Of a stretch of DNA of 64,000 bases, positions 1-8,756 are shown piece by piece. A program made the translations under genes and the position numbers. Numbering within the stretch: the first letter of the stretch is position 1; each line of letters opens with the position of its first letter. The stretch lies in the NCBI GenBank assembly GCA_003216275.1, contig QCJC01000009.1, forward strand, positions 1 through 64,000, written 5' to 3'. The DNA is from Prochlorococcus sp. AG-402-P18 (lineage in GTDB: Bacteria; Cyanobacteriota; Cyanobacteriia; PCC-6307; Cyanobiaceae). The notes beneath the pieces are model-generated. The model did not search any database and was not told the origin of the DNA. It was given only the letters and a program-made list of their open reading frames with translations.

Positions 1-729
1 CTTCACCCCAAAAGCCCTTATATTCCTACGGTTCACCTTAATTACAGATATTTCGAAGCTGGACCTGTATGGTGGTTTGGCGGGGGTGCAGATCTCACGC
101 CTTTTTATCCATACCTAGCTGATACTCGTCACTTTCATTACACACACAAAGGTGCATGCGACTCAATAAACCCAGATCTTCATAAGGTTTTCAAACCTTG
201 GTGTGATGAATATTTTTTTCTAAAACATAGAAATGAGACCAGAGGAGTTGGAGGAATTTTTTATGACTACCAAGATGGATCAGGTTTACTCTATAAAGGG
301 CAAAATAAAAATGGAAAAGCCTCAAAAATTTCAAAAGGCTTAGGAAACTATTCTTTAACTTGGGAGAACCTTTTCTCTCTGGCAAAAGCATGTGGTCAGG
401 CATTTCTCCCCTCTTACGAACCAATAATTGAAAAGCGGCAAAAGAAAGACTATTCAGATAAAGAAAGGGACTTTCAACTTTATAGAAGAGGTAGATATGC
501 GGAGTTCAATCTCGTATGGGACAGGGGAACAATTTTTGGTTTACAAACAAATGGAAGAACAGAGTCAATTTTGATGTCCCTGCCTCCGCTAGCCCGATGG
601 GAGTATGGATTTAAGCCTGAAGAAAATTCACGCGAAGCTTTACTAACTGAGTTATTTACTAAACCTCAAGATTGGTTTACAGATAAATCTCTGGAACAAA
701 GGTGTCTTCCTCATAATGCATTAGATTAG
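1..729 (+). CDS. hemF: Coproporphyrinogen III oxidase, aerobic (5' truncated)
   Basis: The open frame runs in from base 1 and ends at TAG 727-729, giving the last 242 residues of oxygen-dependent coproporphyrinogen III oxidase. This enzyme decarboxylates two propionates of coproporphyrinogen III to make protoporphyrinogen IX for heme and chlorophyll. The fragment carries the family signature GGGADLTP at about residues 27-34, the RGVGGIFYD segment, and the C-terminal [11 protein letters not shown] and LMSLPP blocks that line the active site. The family is usually about 330-350 residues, so roughly 100 N-terminal residues lie outside the window. The 3' end overlaps the convergent amidase-like gene by about 50 bases. 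Identification is firm; only the start is missing. Confidence 0.95.
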   Translation, partial: LHPKSPYIPTVHLNYRYFEAGPVWWFGGGADLTPFYPYLADTRHFHYTHKGACDSINPDLHKVFKPWCDEYFFLKHRNETRGVGGIFYDYQDGSGLLYKGQNKNGKASKISKGLGNYSLTWENLFSLAKACGQAFLPSYEPIIEKRQKKDYSDKERDFQLYRRGRYAEFNLVWDRGTIFGLQTNGRTESILMSLPPLARWEYGFKPEENSREALLTELFTKPQDWFTDKSLEQRCLPHNALD

Positions 730-1504
730 ATGAAAAACTTAAATTATTCATCCCATTGAAGAAAGCTTGAATAATTTCGTTTGATAGCAGCTTGATTGTT
801 TTTTGCCTTGTTTTTATATTTCTAAGATTTTTTTCAAGAGATCCTTCTAATTTTCCAATTTCTAGAATTCTTATTTGCCTTTTTGGAGCACCTAAGCCTC
901 CTCTGAATAGAACGGGAAAACGTCCAAATTTTCTTGCGATTGATTCATCTATTTTATTTGGCACTTCAAATACAGGAGGAATTAAGCCTGAACCAACTCC
1001 ATATTTTCCATATGAATCGAAATGTATCTCTATCGCATATCCTCCATTCTCAGCAAATTTCTTCCCTACAGACCAATTTGTTCTTGGATCATTCGGATCA
1101 TCAATATTCCTAATTCCTGGATCATAAGATCTGATATTTAATCCTCTTTTTTTCCCAACCTTAACAATCGATTCTTGTAATTTTAAATTCCAAAAAAGTT
1201 CATCACTAATTTCAGGATTCATTGGATTTTCGCCATACTTATCAACAGCTTCTCCCGAAGTACCCGCGCCAGCCAATCCTTGAGAGTCTGCATGCCCAGC
1301 CAATATTAAGATAGGAATATCTTTCTCAACCTCCTGAGTCCCTATCCAGCTAGCTGTAAGATTTGCACTTCGTCCAATTATCAGTTCAAGATCATTAATA
1401 GCATTGATACGTTGATTAAATCTCAACTCTAAAAAAGCATAAGTAAACCATACCAAAATGCTTGTAATTATTATATTTAGTAGTTTATTTTTCTGTAAAA
1501 GCAT
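677..1504 (-). CDS. Membrane-anchored N-acetylmuramoyl-L-alanine amidase-like protein
   Basis: A 275-residue protein with a single hydrophobic segment at about residues 10-27, probably an uncleaved anchor or signal that places the rest in the periplasm. The remainder resembles zinc-dependent Amidase_3 enzymes, which cut the amide between MurNAc and the stem peptide of peptidoglycan. Candidate zinc and catalytic residues are H71 in [10 protein letters not shown]85, H161 in AIEIHFDS and E215 in [10 protein letters not shown], in the order and context seen in that family. The match is by motif pattern only, so the substrate could differ. It lies 2 bases downstream of the next gene, with which it is probably cotranscribed, and its 3' end overlaps hemF. 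Confidence 0.6.
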   Translation of the reverse strand: MLLQKNKLLNIIITSILVWFTYAFLELRFNQRINAINDLELIIGRSANLTASWIGTQEVEKDIPILILAGHADSQGLAGAGTSGEAVDKYGENPMNPEISDELFWNLKLQESIVKVGKKRGLNIRSYDPGIRNIDDPNDPRTNWSVGKKFAENGGYAIEIHFDSYGKYGVGSGLIPPVFEVPNKIDESIARKFGRFPVLFRGGLGAPKRQIRILEIGKLEGSLEKNLRNIKTRQKTIKLLSNEIIQAFFNGMNNLSFSSNLMHYEEDTFVPEIYL

Positions 1505-1506
1505 TA

Positions 1507-2064
1507 TTAAATTGGAGAAGATAGCAATGAGTTTTCACTACTAAGTTCTAGACTTTCAGATAATTCCGATTGGATAGCTATAAGCTCATCTCGATGTGCT
1601 CTGATGCGCAAAATACTTCGATCAGACGTTTCTCGACTTACTAACTTAAGCTCTAAAAACTCCTCTCTATTAGACTTGTTGCTATAAATAATTCCAGTTA
1701 GAGGAGCACCCACAGCGGCAAGTAATAAAGGCCACCAACTCAAGAATGGGTAAAGCTGAATTAACACTAGGCCTAAACTCGCAGCGCCGAGTCCTCCCAA
1801 ACAAGATAAAAAAATCGTCAAAAAAGGACTAGAGGCAACACTTCCATTAAATACCAACAATTTCTCGTCTACATTTCCTCCATTTTTTTTCCAACCTCGT
1901 TCCTCTAACCAAATACTAATTCCATTCAAAACCTCAAGAGGAGGTAGAGGCGACTGAACATCAACAACTGTTGTCCGATCCTTACTGGCAGCCCTCAAAA
2001 AAAATACCAGCCCAATAGCCAGTAAGATAGTGAGAAATAAAGTAGAGGAGAATGCAGATTGCAT
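1507..2064 (-). CDS. Probable CCB2/CCB4-like cytochrome b6 heme-attachment factor
   Basis: A 185-residue membrane protein with an N-terminal hydrophobic helix (about 7-25), a soluble stretch containing IWLEERGWKK, and two further hydrophobic segments near 78-125, followed by a basic and then acidic tail. The layout and the Trp-rich motif resemble the cyanobacterial and plastid CCB2/CCB4 proteins, which help attach heme c(i) covalently to cytochrome b6 at the thylakoid membrane. I place it there from memory of the family pattern, not from an alignment. It is followed after 2 bases by the amidase-like gene. If the assignment is wrong it remains a conserved picocyanobacterial membrane protein of unknown role. 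Confidence 0.5.
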   Translation of the reverse strand: MQSAFSSTLFLTILLAIGLVFFLRAASKDRTTVVDVQSPLPPLEVLNGISIWLEERGWKKNGGNVDEKLLVFNGSVASSPFLTIFLSCLGGLGAASLGLVLIQLYPFLSWWPLLLAAVGAPLTGIIYSNKSNREEFLELKLVSRETSDRSILRIRAHRDELIAIQSELSESLELSSENSLLSSPI

Positions 2065-2278
2065 CTCAATAATACGATCTCTTTTATATTAATTGTTATG
2101 GAAGACATAGCTACGACTATGCGCTATAAAAAATAAAAGTTGTGAAATGCTAATTTGATTTTGCTAATCAATAAATTTGAGCAGATAAATCATTAAATTT
2201 GCTAGATATCTTTTTATCATTTAAGCATTAAACTTTAATCATACAAATTCGATCATTATCAATCCCCATTAACTTCCT

Positions 2279-2923
2279 ATGGCAAACAAAGTTGGAGAAC
2301 CTAAATCATTTAAGATTTTCGAAAAGGATATAGATAAAGAAACTGAGATTTTTCTAAACGCAACATCATCACTAGCAGTTGATACTGAAGCCATGGGTTT
2401 AATTCATGGTAGAGATAGACTATGCTTAATACAAATATGTGATGAATTAGATAATGTATTCTGTATTCGATTAGAGAAAAATCAAGATTCAGCTCCAAAT
2501 TTACAATCTATTCTAGAAGCCAAGAAAATTGAAAAAGTTTTTCATTTTGCAAGATTTGATGTTGCAGCTTTAGCTAGTAATTTGAATATTAATGTTAATC
2601 CAGTTTTTTGTACAAAAATTGCAAGTAAAATAGCTAGAACCTATAGTCCAAGGCATGGTTTGAAAGAAGTTATAATGGACACTGTTGGGGTAGAATTAGA
2701 TAAACAAGCTCAGAGTAGTGATTGGGGAAAAGTTGATAATTTAACTGAACAACAACTTTTATATGCTGCAAATGACGTTAGGTTTTTACTAATGGCAAAA
2801 AACAAGCTTGAAGAGATGTTGAGACGTGAAGATCGATGGGGAATAGCCCAAAAATGCTTCCAATGCGTACCAATTTTTTCAGAGCTTGATAGGAAAAGAT
2901 TTACCAATATCTTTGAACATTAA
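2279..2923 (+). CDS. rnd: Ribonuclease D-type 3'-5' exonuclease
   Basis: A 214-residue DEDD-superfamily 3'-5' exonuclease of the RNase D type, expected to trim the 3' ends of tRNA precursors and other stable RNAs. The three exonuclease motifs are visible: DTEAMG at 35-40 (Exo I), FHFARFDVAAL at about 87-97 (Exo II) and YAANDVRFLL at about 162-171 (Exo III, DEDDy type with Tyr). The HRDC domains at the C-terminus of the E. coli enzyme are absent. This short form is usual in cyanobacteria, where it may act on other RNA substrates. ATG 2279 is the only sensible start. About 210 AT-rich bases with no gene precede it. Confidence 0.88.
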   Translation: MANKVGEPKSFKIFEKDIDKETEIFLNATSSLAVDTEAMGLIHGRDRLCLIQICDELDNVFCIRLEKNQDSAPNLQSILEAKKIEKVFHFARFDVAALASNLNINVNPVFCTKIASKIARTYSPRHGLKEVIMDTVGVELDKQAQSSDWGKVDNLTEQQLLYAANDVRFLLMAKNKLEEMLRREDRWGIAQKCFQCVPIFSELDRKRFTNIFEH

Positions 2924-2944
2924 ATTATTTCACTTAAATATATT

Positions 2945-3214
2945 TTAATCTTCAAGCATAAAATTTTCATCCTCTTTTAAAGCTTTCAATAATTGGTCAA
3001 AAGATTCAGATACTGAATCGCTTCCGTTTTGGTTATTCTGAATAGTTTCATCAAGTAAATTTTGAGCTATTTCCTTTCTTGAATGCAAGTCTTTTTTACC
3101 TTCTTTAGCTGCTGCGACCTCAACTTTTCTTCGAGCAGCTGCGATACTAATACTTAAAGAAGATGCTAATTGAGCACAGATTTTAAGATAATGGTGATCT
3201 TCAATTAGTGGCAT
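2945..3214 (-). CDS. Small conserved-type hypothetical protein (89 aa)
   Basis: I do not recognise a family. The 89-residue product is soluble, rich in Ala, Lys and Glu, and probably helical. An N-terminal half with LASSLSISIAAARRKVEVAAAKEG is followed by a strongly acidic tail ending in ENFMLED. The first 45 residues have the alternating pattern of a small helical, possibly nucleic-acid-binding, domain, but no motif is decisive. It sits 22 bases past the 3' end of rnd and converges with it. Codon use and AT content match its neighbours, and the ATG start and lack of competing frames make it a likely real gene. Confidence 0.65.
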   Translation of the reverse strand: MPLIEDHHYLKICAQLASSLSISIAAARRKVEVAAAKEGKKDLHSRKEIAQNLLDETIQNNQNGSDSVSESFDQLLKALKEDENFMLED

Positions 3215-3263
3215 TTGTTGATGTTTGTCTAAAAAATCCTTATAAAAATTTTACCTATTACTA

Positions 3264-4499
3264 TTAGGTTACACCTGATTTTAAACCCTGAGTCATTTGA
3301 GTCGAAATCATAACGGCAAGAGACCTACTTCCACCTTCGGAACCCATTCTTTTAGATCCTCTTAAGCCAATAGACTGACGGTCATTTTCCGAATTTAATA
3401 AAAATTCTACTTGTTTTGCGAGAGTTTTATAACCTTTAGAAATAGCTACTGCTCCGCCCAATAGACGACTTTGACGCAAAGCAAAGTTTAAATTGAATTG
3501 AGGTCCTTTCCCTGGTAACGAGACACAGGGGATTCCTAAGCCTACTAATTGTTCTGTCGCAGTGCCTGCATTCGCTACTCCTACTTCTCCCCAACTAGCC
3601 CAAGTGAAAAATTGATTAAAACCAATTAAAACAAGTAATGAGTTTTTTTTCCAAATACCTGAAATCCCTAAATTAATCATTGATTCATTCTCAGATTGAA
3701 AACCTAACTCAAGCAAAATAAATTCTATTTTTTTATTCATTGAAGATGAAGCCAAAGGCAAAAATACTGCTATGGAAGATGAAATTTCAATGCACAGAAT
3801 TGCCTTTATAAGTCTTTCAAAATTCTCATAGGCCTCTGGCAAGCGACTTCCACACAACAAAATTAATCGCCTATAAGAAGCAAAAATATTTGGACATTGT
3901 TTCTTTGCCATACCATCCATCATTGGATTACCTGGCGCAACTGCTTCTACTCCATGATTTCTTAAACCTCTTGCAGTGATTTTATCTCTTACTGCAACCA
4001 ACTTGCATCGACTAGATCGCATCAACAAATATTCCCAGGGATCCCACTCAGTACCTTTCAACCGATGATAGTAATCGCTAGCAGAAAATCTTGGCCCACT
4101 TGTCCATGTGTAATCACTCTTGGGAGTTCCAATAAAGAAATAATCTGCGCCACTAGACCATGCAAAGAGAAGCGGCAATAAATCGCCAACTGCAATAATA
4201 GTTCTTCCTTTTTTTGCTGCATTACGAATAAGACTCCATTGCGTCCAAAGACTTCTCAATAATCCAGCTTTTACATCTAAAACCAAGCTGCGCAAACTCT
4301 GATTACTAAATCCACCACTTGGTAAAAGTGTTAAAGAACCAACCTTAGCAAGCCAACCATCTTTTACATCCTTATTAAAAACTTGACCTTCCCCAACAAT
4401 TGGCATTATTTCCAAAGCAATATCAGGATTAATTTCATGCAGAGCCTTGATGACCCTAAGAGCAATCATGTCCTCTCCATGTCCATTACTTAGAAACAA
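3264..4499 (-). CDS. Lipid-A-disaccharide-synthase-related (LpxB-like) protein
   Basis: About 411 residues when started at TTG 4499, beginning LFLSNGHGED. This SNGHGED opening and the central GNPMMDG, LLCGSRLPEA and GVANAGTATEQLVGLGIP blocks match the cyanobacterial family annotated as lipid-A-disaccharide-synthase-related, a GT-B-fold glycosyltransferase with a likely nucleotide-sugar site in the C-terminal GTATEQ region. Its acceptor is not known. The open frame continues upstream to 4703, but that extension translates the antisense strand of tRNA-Cys, so it is not credible. No ATG or GTG lies between the tRNA and the conserved start. TTG 4499 is my choice, though no good ribosome-binding site supports it. 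Confidence 0.72.
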   Translation of the reverse strand: MFLSNGHGEDMIALRVIKALHEINPDIALEIMPIVGEGQVFNKDVKDGWLAKVGSLTLLPSGGFSNQSLRSLVLDVKAGLLRSLWTQWSLIRNAAKKGRTIIAVGDLLPLLFAWSSGADYFFIGTPKSDYTWTSGPRFSASDYYHRLKGTEWDPWEYLLMRSSRCKLVAVRDKITARGLRNHGVEAVAPGNPMMDGMAKKQCPNIFASYRRLILLCGSRLPEAYENFERLIKAILCIEISSSIAVFLPLASSSMNKKIEFILLELGFQSENESMINLGISGIWKKNSLLVLIGFNQFFTWASWGEVGVANAGTATEQLVGLGIPCVSLPGKGPQFNLNFALRQSRLLGGAVAISKGYKTLAKQVEFLLNSENDRQSIGLRGSKRMGSEGGSRSLAVMISTQMTQGLKSGVT

Positions 4500-4556
4500 A
4501 AGTTTTTTTTGAGTCTGGCTGATACGATTTGAAGTAGAAATGAAAATTTCATTTCT

Positions 4557-4627
4557 GGCGGCATGGCCAAGTGGTAAGGCAGAGGATTGCAAATCCTTTA
4601 TCCCCAGTTCGAATCTGGGTGCCGCCT
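4557..4627 (+). tRNA. tRNA-Cys (anticodon GCA)
   Basis: A 71-base cloverleaf. The acceptor arm GGCGGCA pairs with TGCCGCC. The anticodon stem-loop reads GGATTGCAAATCC, with GCA as anticodon, which specifies cysteine. The T arm holds the CCCAGTTCGAATCTGGG stem-loop. Base 73 is U, the discriminator expected for tRNA-Cys. CCA is not encoded. The gene lies on the plus strand, opposite the upstream extension of the LpxB-like frame, and abuts a possible degraded glycosyltransferase reading frame on its far side. Confidence 0.97.
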
Positions 4628-4742
4628 TTATAATTTTGGAGACGAATTTTGCCAGAACCCTTTCTAGGGCAACACTCCAGCTGTATCTAGTAGCAAGTCT
4701 CAAGGCTTTATCTGATAACCAAGTTTTTTGTGAAAGCCAAAC
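4628..4742 (-). pseudogene. Possible glycosyltransferase C-terminal remnant beside tRNA-Cys
   Basis: Read on the minus strand, the bases right after an in-frame TGA (4743-4745) encode about 38 codons, including WLSDKALRLATRYSW and VALERVLAKF. This is the pattern seen at the extreme C-terminus of many GT-B glycosyltransferases: a small helix, then Ser-Trp, then a helix ending in Leu-x-x-Phe/Tyr. No complete gene surrounds it, there is no start codon, and the frame runs into the tRNA without its own stop. It may be a decayed gene end or a chance resemblance; the similarity is judged by eye only. Confidence 0.22.
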
Positions 4743-4745
4743 TCA

Positions 4746-5075
4746 TATCTTAAATTTTGAGCTTCTGATCAATATTCTTACAGGTAATTACTAAGATCAC
4801 CATTTTTTATCTAACTTTAACTACTTGATTCAATACTTTTTCTATTAAAAGAACCTATTCTAATGATGTTTTGCAAATTAAAATTTTCAACTATATTTTG
4901 ATTTTCAGAAGATATTCAAGTAAGAAAATTAACCCTAAATGTAAAGTCTAGATTATACTTTTACTTAAGGAGCTGTTCTACTAAAGCAAAAGTTTTTTTT
5001 CATTACAATTTAATATTCATTTGAGAGAAACTTTTGCTATGAATTATCATTAAATCATAATAACCAATTTACACA
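4746..5075. other. AT-rich intergenic stretch, no gene seen
   Basis: About 330 bases between the possible glycosyltransferase remnant and the GTG-started hypothetical gene. I see no open frame with coding character, no tRNA and no clear repeat, and no strong hairpin. The promoter of the downstream gene should lie here, but no -10/-35 pair is distinctive enough to name. Confidence 0.5.
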
Positions 5076-5507
5076 GTGTCTGATCAAATTGAATTCAGTT
5101 CTTTTTTTAGATTACTTAATTCAATAAAAGAGGGTGAGTCTGAAAAGATTTCTTTGTTAGATGAGAAGATGGAAAAATTCAAAAGTGGTGATCAATCCAA
5201 AAGTTATTTAGAACAGTTAGGATGCATATATCTATTTATAGGTATTACAGAGTTATATAATTTCACTAATAAAAAAGATCTGTACTCTATAGGCTTAATT
5301 CAAAAAGAAGAATGGAGTGATTTATCTATTAAGAATAAAGAAGATCTACCTGTTTTTATAGCTAACAAAATGATCAGGTACGTTAAAGAAAATAAAAAGA
5401 CAAAAGAAATTGCTAAAAAATGGAATGTTAGAGAAGGAGAAATTAAAAAGCATATAACTCCAATGGCAAGATACATAACTGAGGGAATTATTGATGTAAT
5501 CGAATAA
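5076..5507 (+). CDS. Hypothetical protein, 143 aa, GTG start
   Basis: I do not recognise a family. The product is charged, rich in Lys, Glu and Ile, and predicted soluble and mostly helical. Near the C-terminus, KEIAKKWNVREGEIKKHI (about residues 107-124) has the spacing of a helix-turn-helix, so a nucleic-acid-binding role is possible but unproven. The start is GTG 5076; no ATG gives a longer frame. It is isolated, with about 330 empty bases upstream and a convergent small gene downstream. Very high AT content is consistent with the genome but also with a lineage-specific accessory gene. Confidence 0.6.
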   Translation: MSDQIEFSSFFRLLNSIKEGESEKISLLDEKMEKFKSGDQSKSYLEQLGCIYLFIGITELYNFTNKKDLYSIGLIQKEEWSDLSIKNKEDLPVFIANKMIRYVKENKKTKEIAKKWNVREGEIKKHITPMARYITEGIIDVIE

Positions 5508-5573
5508 AGAATAAATTCACAATTCATTTTTATAATTAAATATCTTTAATAATAATACAGACTTTTTCTTTAA

Positions 5574-5762
5574 TTAATACTCATTATCTGCAACACAAAT
5601 TCCTAGACATCTTATTCCATTTTTTGCAGTTCTTCCACAATGCTTACATAGAGTTTTATCTTGATTGAAATTATTTTCCTTGTTTTTGCGGGTCAACTCA
5701 CAATTATCATTATTCAAGTTGGTTATGAAAGAAGAGTTTCCTAAATTATTAATATGATTCAT
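5574..5762 (-). CDS. Small Cys-rich (zinc-ribbon-like) conserved protein, 62 aa
   Basis: The C-terminal half holds CKHCGRTAKNGIRCLGIC, that is CxxC followed after 10 residues by CxxxC, ending VADNEY. Four cysteines in this spacing suggest one zinc site. I recall short picocyanobacterial proteins with the same CGRTAxNGIxCxGxCVAD ending but no function for them. The N-terminal 35 residues are Asn-rich, low in complexity and probably disordered. It is divergent from the aldo/keto reductase gene 48 bases away. The conserved ending makes it likely real in spite of its size. Confidence 0.65.
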   Translation of the reverse strand: MNHINNLGNSSFITNLNNDNCELTRKNKENNFNQDKTLCKHCGRTAKNGIRCLGICVADNEY

Positions 5763-5810
5763 GTAAGATACTTGTAAAAAAAGTCACTTTTAACTAATAA
5801 AAATGATGTC

Positions 5811-6782
5811 ATGATTAAAAATAGAGTTGGAATTGGCTTTGGGACTTGGGCATGGGGCAACAAATTCGTATGGGGCTATAAAGCAGAAACAGATGATATC
5901 TTACTAAAAAAAACTTTTTCTGATGCAATAGAGGGTGGGTTAGATCTTGTTGATACTGCAGATTCTTATGGCACCGGCAAATTATTTGGACAAAGTGAAA
6001 CACTTATTGGAGATTTCCTTGAGGAATTTCCAATAACAAAGCTCAAAAAAATTACTATCGCAACTAAACTTGCTCCTTTCCCCTGGAGAATTGGTCGTAA
6101 TGGGCTAAAGCAAGCATTTAAAGAAAGTAATAAGCGTCTGAAAGGAAATTTAAAAAGAGTACAACTTCATTGGAGTACTTATAGGTATGCTCCATGGCAA
6201 GAAGAACAATTAATCAATGGCTTGGGAGATTTATATGAGGACGGTTTTATTGAAGAAATTGGACTATCTAATACTGGTCCAAAAAGATTAAATTTCTTAT
6301 ATCAAAAACTTAAAGAGCGAGGAATTAAAATAAAAAGCATCCAAATGCAATTTTCCTTATTAACTAAACCATCATTAGCAGATGAAAAAATCAAAAATGT
6401 ATGTAATGAAAATAACATTGAATATTTAGCCTACAGTCCATTAGCACTTGGTATCCTAACTGTTCCCGTTAATAAATCTCCTAAAACATCAACCTTTATA
6501 AGGAATCAATTGTTTAGAAAATTACTTCCAAAAACTTCAGAGTTGAGAGCATTACTAGGAAATATAGGTAAGAAATATTCAGCATCTCAAGCACAAGTTG
6601 CCTTGAATTGGGTCAGATCTCATGGAGCTAAACCAATCGTTGGCATTCGTAATCCTTCGCAAGCTAAAGATGCTATTGCTGCACTGAATTGGACTTTAAC
6701 AAAGAAAGAAAAAGAAAGTTTAGACTTATACAGAGAACACTGTCCAATTAATATGCCTACAAATCCTTTTATCAGCCCTTAA
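5811..6782 (+). CDS. Aldo/keto reductase
   Basis: A 323-residue NADPH-dependent aldo/keto reductase with a TIM-barrel fold. The catalytic tetrad is visible: Asp and Tyr in DTADSYG (about residues 48-54), Lys in ATKLAPFPW (about 87) and His in QLHWST (about 119). The C-terminal nucleotide-binding part has the IVGIRNPSQAKDA motif. Family members reduce aldehydes and ketones, often for detoxification; the substrate cannot be read from sequence. The ATG at 5811 is preceded by an out-of-frame ATGATG. It appears to be a single-gene unit, ending 14 bases before the convergent neighbour. Confidence 0.88.
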   Translation: MIKNRVGIGFGTWAWGNKFVWGYKAETDDILLKKTFSDAIEGGLDLVDTADSYGTGKLFGQSETLIGDFLEEFPITKLKKITIATKLAPFPWRIGRNGLKQAFKESNKRLKGNLKRVQLHWSTYRYAPWQEEQLINGLGDLYEDGFIEEIGLSNTGPKRLNFLYQKLKERGIKIKSIQMQFSLLTKPSLADEKIKNVCNENNIEYLAYSPLALGILTVPVNKSPKTSTFIRNQLFRKLLPKTSELRALLGNIGKKYSASQAQVALNWVRSHGAKPIVGIRNPSQAKDAIAALNWTLTKKEKESLDLYREHCPINMPTNPFISP

Positions 6783-6796
6783 TCCAAGTTTAATTA

Positions 6797-7429
6797 TCAG
6801 GTATCAGGACTAACAACAACCTTCATTGAATCTGAAGAGGAAGGAATACTAATAACTTTTGCTGGGGGTATTGATTGTGAATTTGCGCTTTTATCAGGGG
6901 TTTCTTCTTCTGGCTCTGTGTCATCTTTAGCACATGCTTCTAATGCCTCTCTTAACAAAGAGTCAAACGTTGCACCAGGCAATCTATGCCTGGCAACTTC
7001 AAGAAATGTTAGTGGAAGAGACTCTGAAGCCGCATCTTTTAATGCAGGGTTATTTTTGCGGTGCTCTTGCTCGTCTTGAATGGCTCTAATAAAACGGAGA
7101 GTAACTTCATGTTTAGTTGAAGCTTTGATTAGTGTGTCATTATCTCTTTGCCCATCAATTGCTTCTTGTTCTAAATCATTAATTCTGTTCTCTAAACTAT
7201 TTAGCACCTCATCAGCTTCTTTCCCAATATGAGAAAGTTGACCATCAGACAAGTTGGGTAAATCCGCAACATAAACTTTTCCATGATCTCTGAGAGTTAG
7301 AAATGTTGGTCGGGGGCCTCCATTTTGACGCATGTTCCCCTCGACTTGTCCTCCCATAGGCCTTCTTGGAGGTGTAGGGCCTGCAGAACTTCTCCTACGC
7401 GTCAGACGCTGTTGATTTTCAAAAGGCAT
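6797..7429 (-). CDS. Conserved picocyanobacterial hypothetical protein (210 aa)
   Basis: No enzyme family is recognised. The N-terminal 40 residues are basic and rich in Arg, Pro and Gly and probably disordered. A central region (about 40-145) is helical with heptad-like stretches, for example EADEVLNSLENRINDLEQEA, suggesting a short coiled coil. The C-terminal 50 residues are acidic and Ser/Pro-rich. There is no signal peptide or membrane segment. This disordered-helical-disordered layout is typical of an adaptor or structural protein, but that is inference. It is divergent from nothing nearby and follows purM on the same strand after a 160-base gap. Confidence 0.75.
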   Translation of the reverse strand: MPFENQQRLTRRRSSAGPTPPRRPMGGQVEGNMRQNGGPRPTFLTLRDHGKVYVADLPNLSDGQLSHIGKEADEVLNSLENRINDLEQEAIDGQRDNDTLIKASTKHEVTLRFIRAIQDEQEHRKNNPALKDAASESLPLTFLEVARHRLPGATFDSLLREALEACAKDDTEPEEETPDKSANSQSIPPAKVISIPSSSDSMKVVVSPDT

Positions 7430-7592
7430 AGAGCTAAATAAGATCTAACTTCGCATTACCCGAACTAAATATCCGGCTAGCGTTTTTTAATATCTTACTG
7501 TTTTTTTTCCAATATAGAAAATCTTTTTTAACCTTAATTGAATTAATTCAGAAACTTGTAATGCAAGTTTTCTAAAACCAGGCTTCATTGCT

Positions 7593-8633
7593 TTAGTTAG
7601 GTATTCCTAAGATATCAACAAGTTCAGAGTTATTAGGAGCTTCAACAACTTTGCCAATTTTCCAGGCATCAAAACCATTTTGAATACAAATCTCTAAAGT
7701 GGTATTCACTATATTTTTAGGAACAATTAAACAAAAGCCTATACCCATATTAAAAGTATTCCAAAGATCTATTTCAGGAATTTCACCAGCCTTTTGTAAC
7801 CAATAAAATATTTCAGATATTTCCCAACTAGCTATATCTATATGTGGTAACAATCCAGAGGGGAAAATTCTAGGAAGATTCTCGGCCAAGCCTCCACCCG
7901 TTATGTGCGTCATTCCATGAATTGGTAATTTTTCACTCAACAATTTCTGCACAAGTTGAGAATAAATTGCTGTGGGTTCCAATACTGAGTCAATCAAATT
8001 TCGATTATCTTTCCCATAAAGAGTGGACTCATTAACGTTCGCCATGGAAAGTACTTTACGAACAAGGCTATAGCCATTGCTATGAATTCCATTACTTTTA
8101 ATCCCAATAATCTGATCTTCAGAGTTAATGTGATTGCCATCAATTAAGCGATCATTTTCAACAATACCAACACAAAATCCTGCTAAATCATATCTTCCCT
8201 CGGGATAAAAACCTGGCATTTCAGCTGTTTCACCTCCCAATAAAGAACAATCAGATTGATCACACCCTTCAGCAATACCCTCTATTACTTCAGCTAAGGC
8301 ATCAGGAGTCAAAGTTCCGCTTGCTATGTAATCAAGAAAAAATAGAGGGCGAGCTCCATTTGTTATTACATCATTCACACACATTGCAACTAGATCAATT
8401 CCAACTCCAAAATGACAACCATATTGCTGAGCTAATTCTAATTTTGTACCAACACCATCGGTTCCAGATACTAAGACTGGACTTTCATACCCCTTTGGAA
8501 TTTTTATACATCCCCCAAACCCACCAAGGCCTCCAATAACTTCACTTTTATGAGTTTTCTCAACGCATGATTTAATTCTCTCCACAAAAGCTCTTCCAGC
8601 AGTAACATCAACTCCCGCAGTTTTGTAATCCAT
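7593..8633 (-). CDS. purM: Phosphoribosylformylglycinamidine cyclo-ligase (AIR synthetase)
   Basis: The 346-residue product closes the imidazole ring of the purine precursor (FGAM plus ATP gives AIR), the fifth step of de novo purine synthesis in the cytosol. The family landmarks are present in order: an N-terminal DYKTAGVDV start, the ATP-site [12 protein letters not shown] (about residues 58-69), [19 protein letters not shown] and the [12 protein letters not shown]-type segment (here [11 protein letters not shown]), then [13 protein letters not shown]. Length equals the usual 345. A weak 7-bp hairpin lies 20-40 bases past its stop but has no T run. It is divergent from panC-cmk across about 120 bases. 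Confidence 0.97.
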   Translation of the reverse strand: MDYKTAGVDVTAGRAFVERIKSCVEKTHKSEVIGGLGGFGGCIKIPKGYESPVLVSGTDGVGTKLELAQQYGCHFGVGIDLVAMCVNDVITNGARPLFFLDYIASGTLTPDALAEVIEGIAEGCDQSDCSLLGGETAEMPGFYPEGRYDLAGFCVGIVENDRLIDGNHINSEDQIIGIKSNGIHSNGYSLVRKVLSMANVNESTLYGKDNRNLIDSVLEPTAIYSQLVQKLLSEKLPIHGMTHITGGGLAENLPRIFPSGLLPHIDIASWEISEIFYWLQKAGEIPEIDLWNTFNMGIGFCLIVPKNIVNTTLEICIQNGFDAWKIGKVVEAPNNSELVDILGIPN

Positions 8634-8756
8634 CAGTAAAACCCTTTCTTTTTCAAAATGACTGAATCCTCATATGAAGTTCCATATGAGACAGTATGCA
8701 ATCAACCTATTTGATTTCAATCATAAATTTATGAAATTAATTTGTTTAAGAACATA

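Noticed and set aside
792-1127. Plus-strand 111-codon frame
   Set aside because: Antisense shadow of the amidase-like gene, which has a clear motif set.
4540-4794. Plus-strand open frame of 84 codons
   Set aside because: It spans tRNA-Cys and has no coding character outside it.
7552-7570. Hairpin AAACTTG-TAATG-CAAGTTT after purM as a terminator
   Set aside because: Only 7 bp with no T run on the purM strand; too weak to call.
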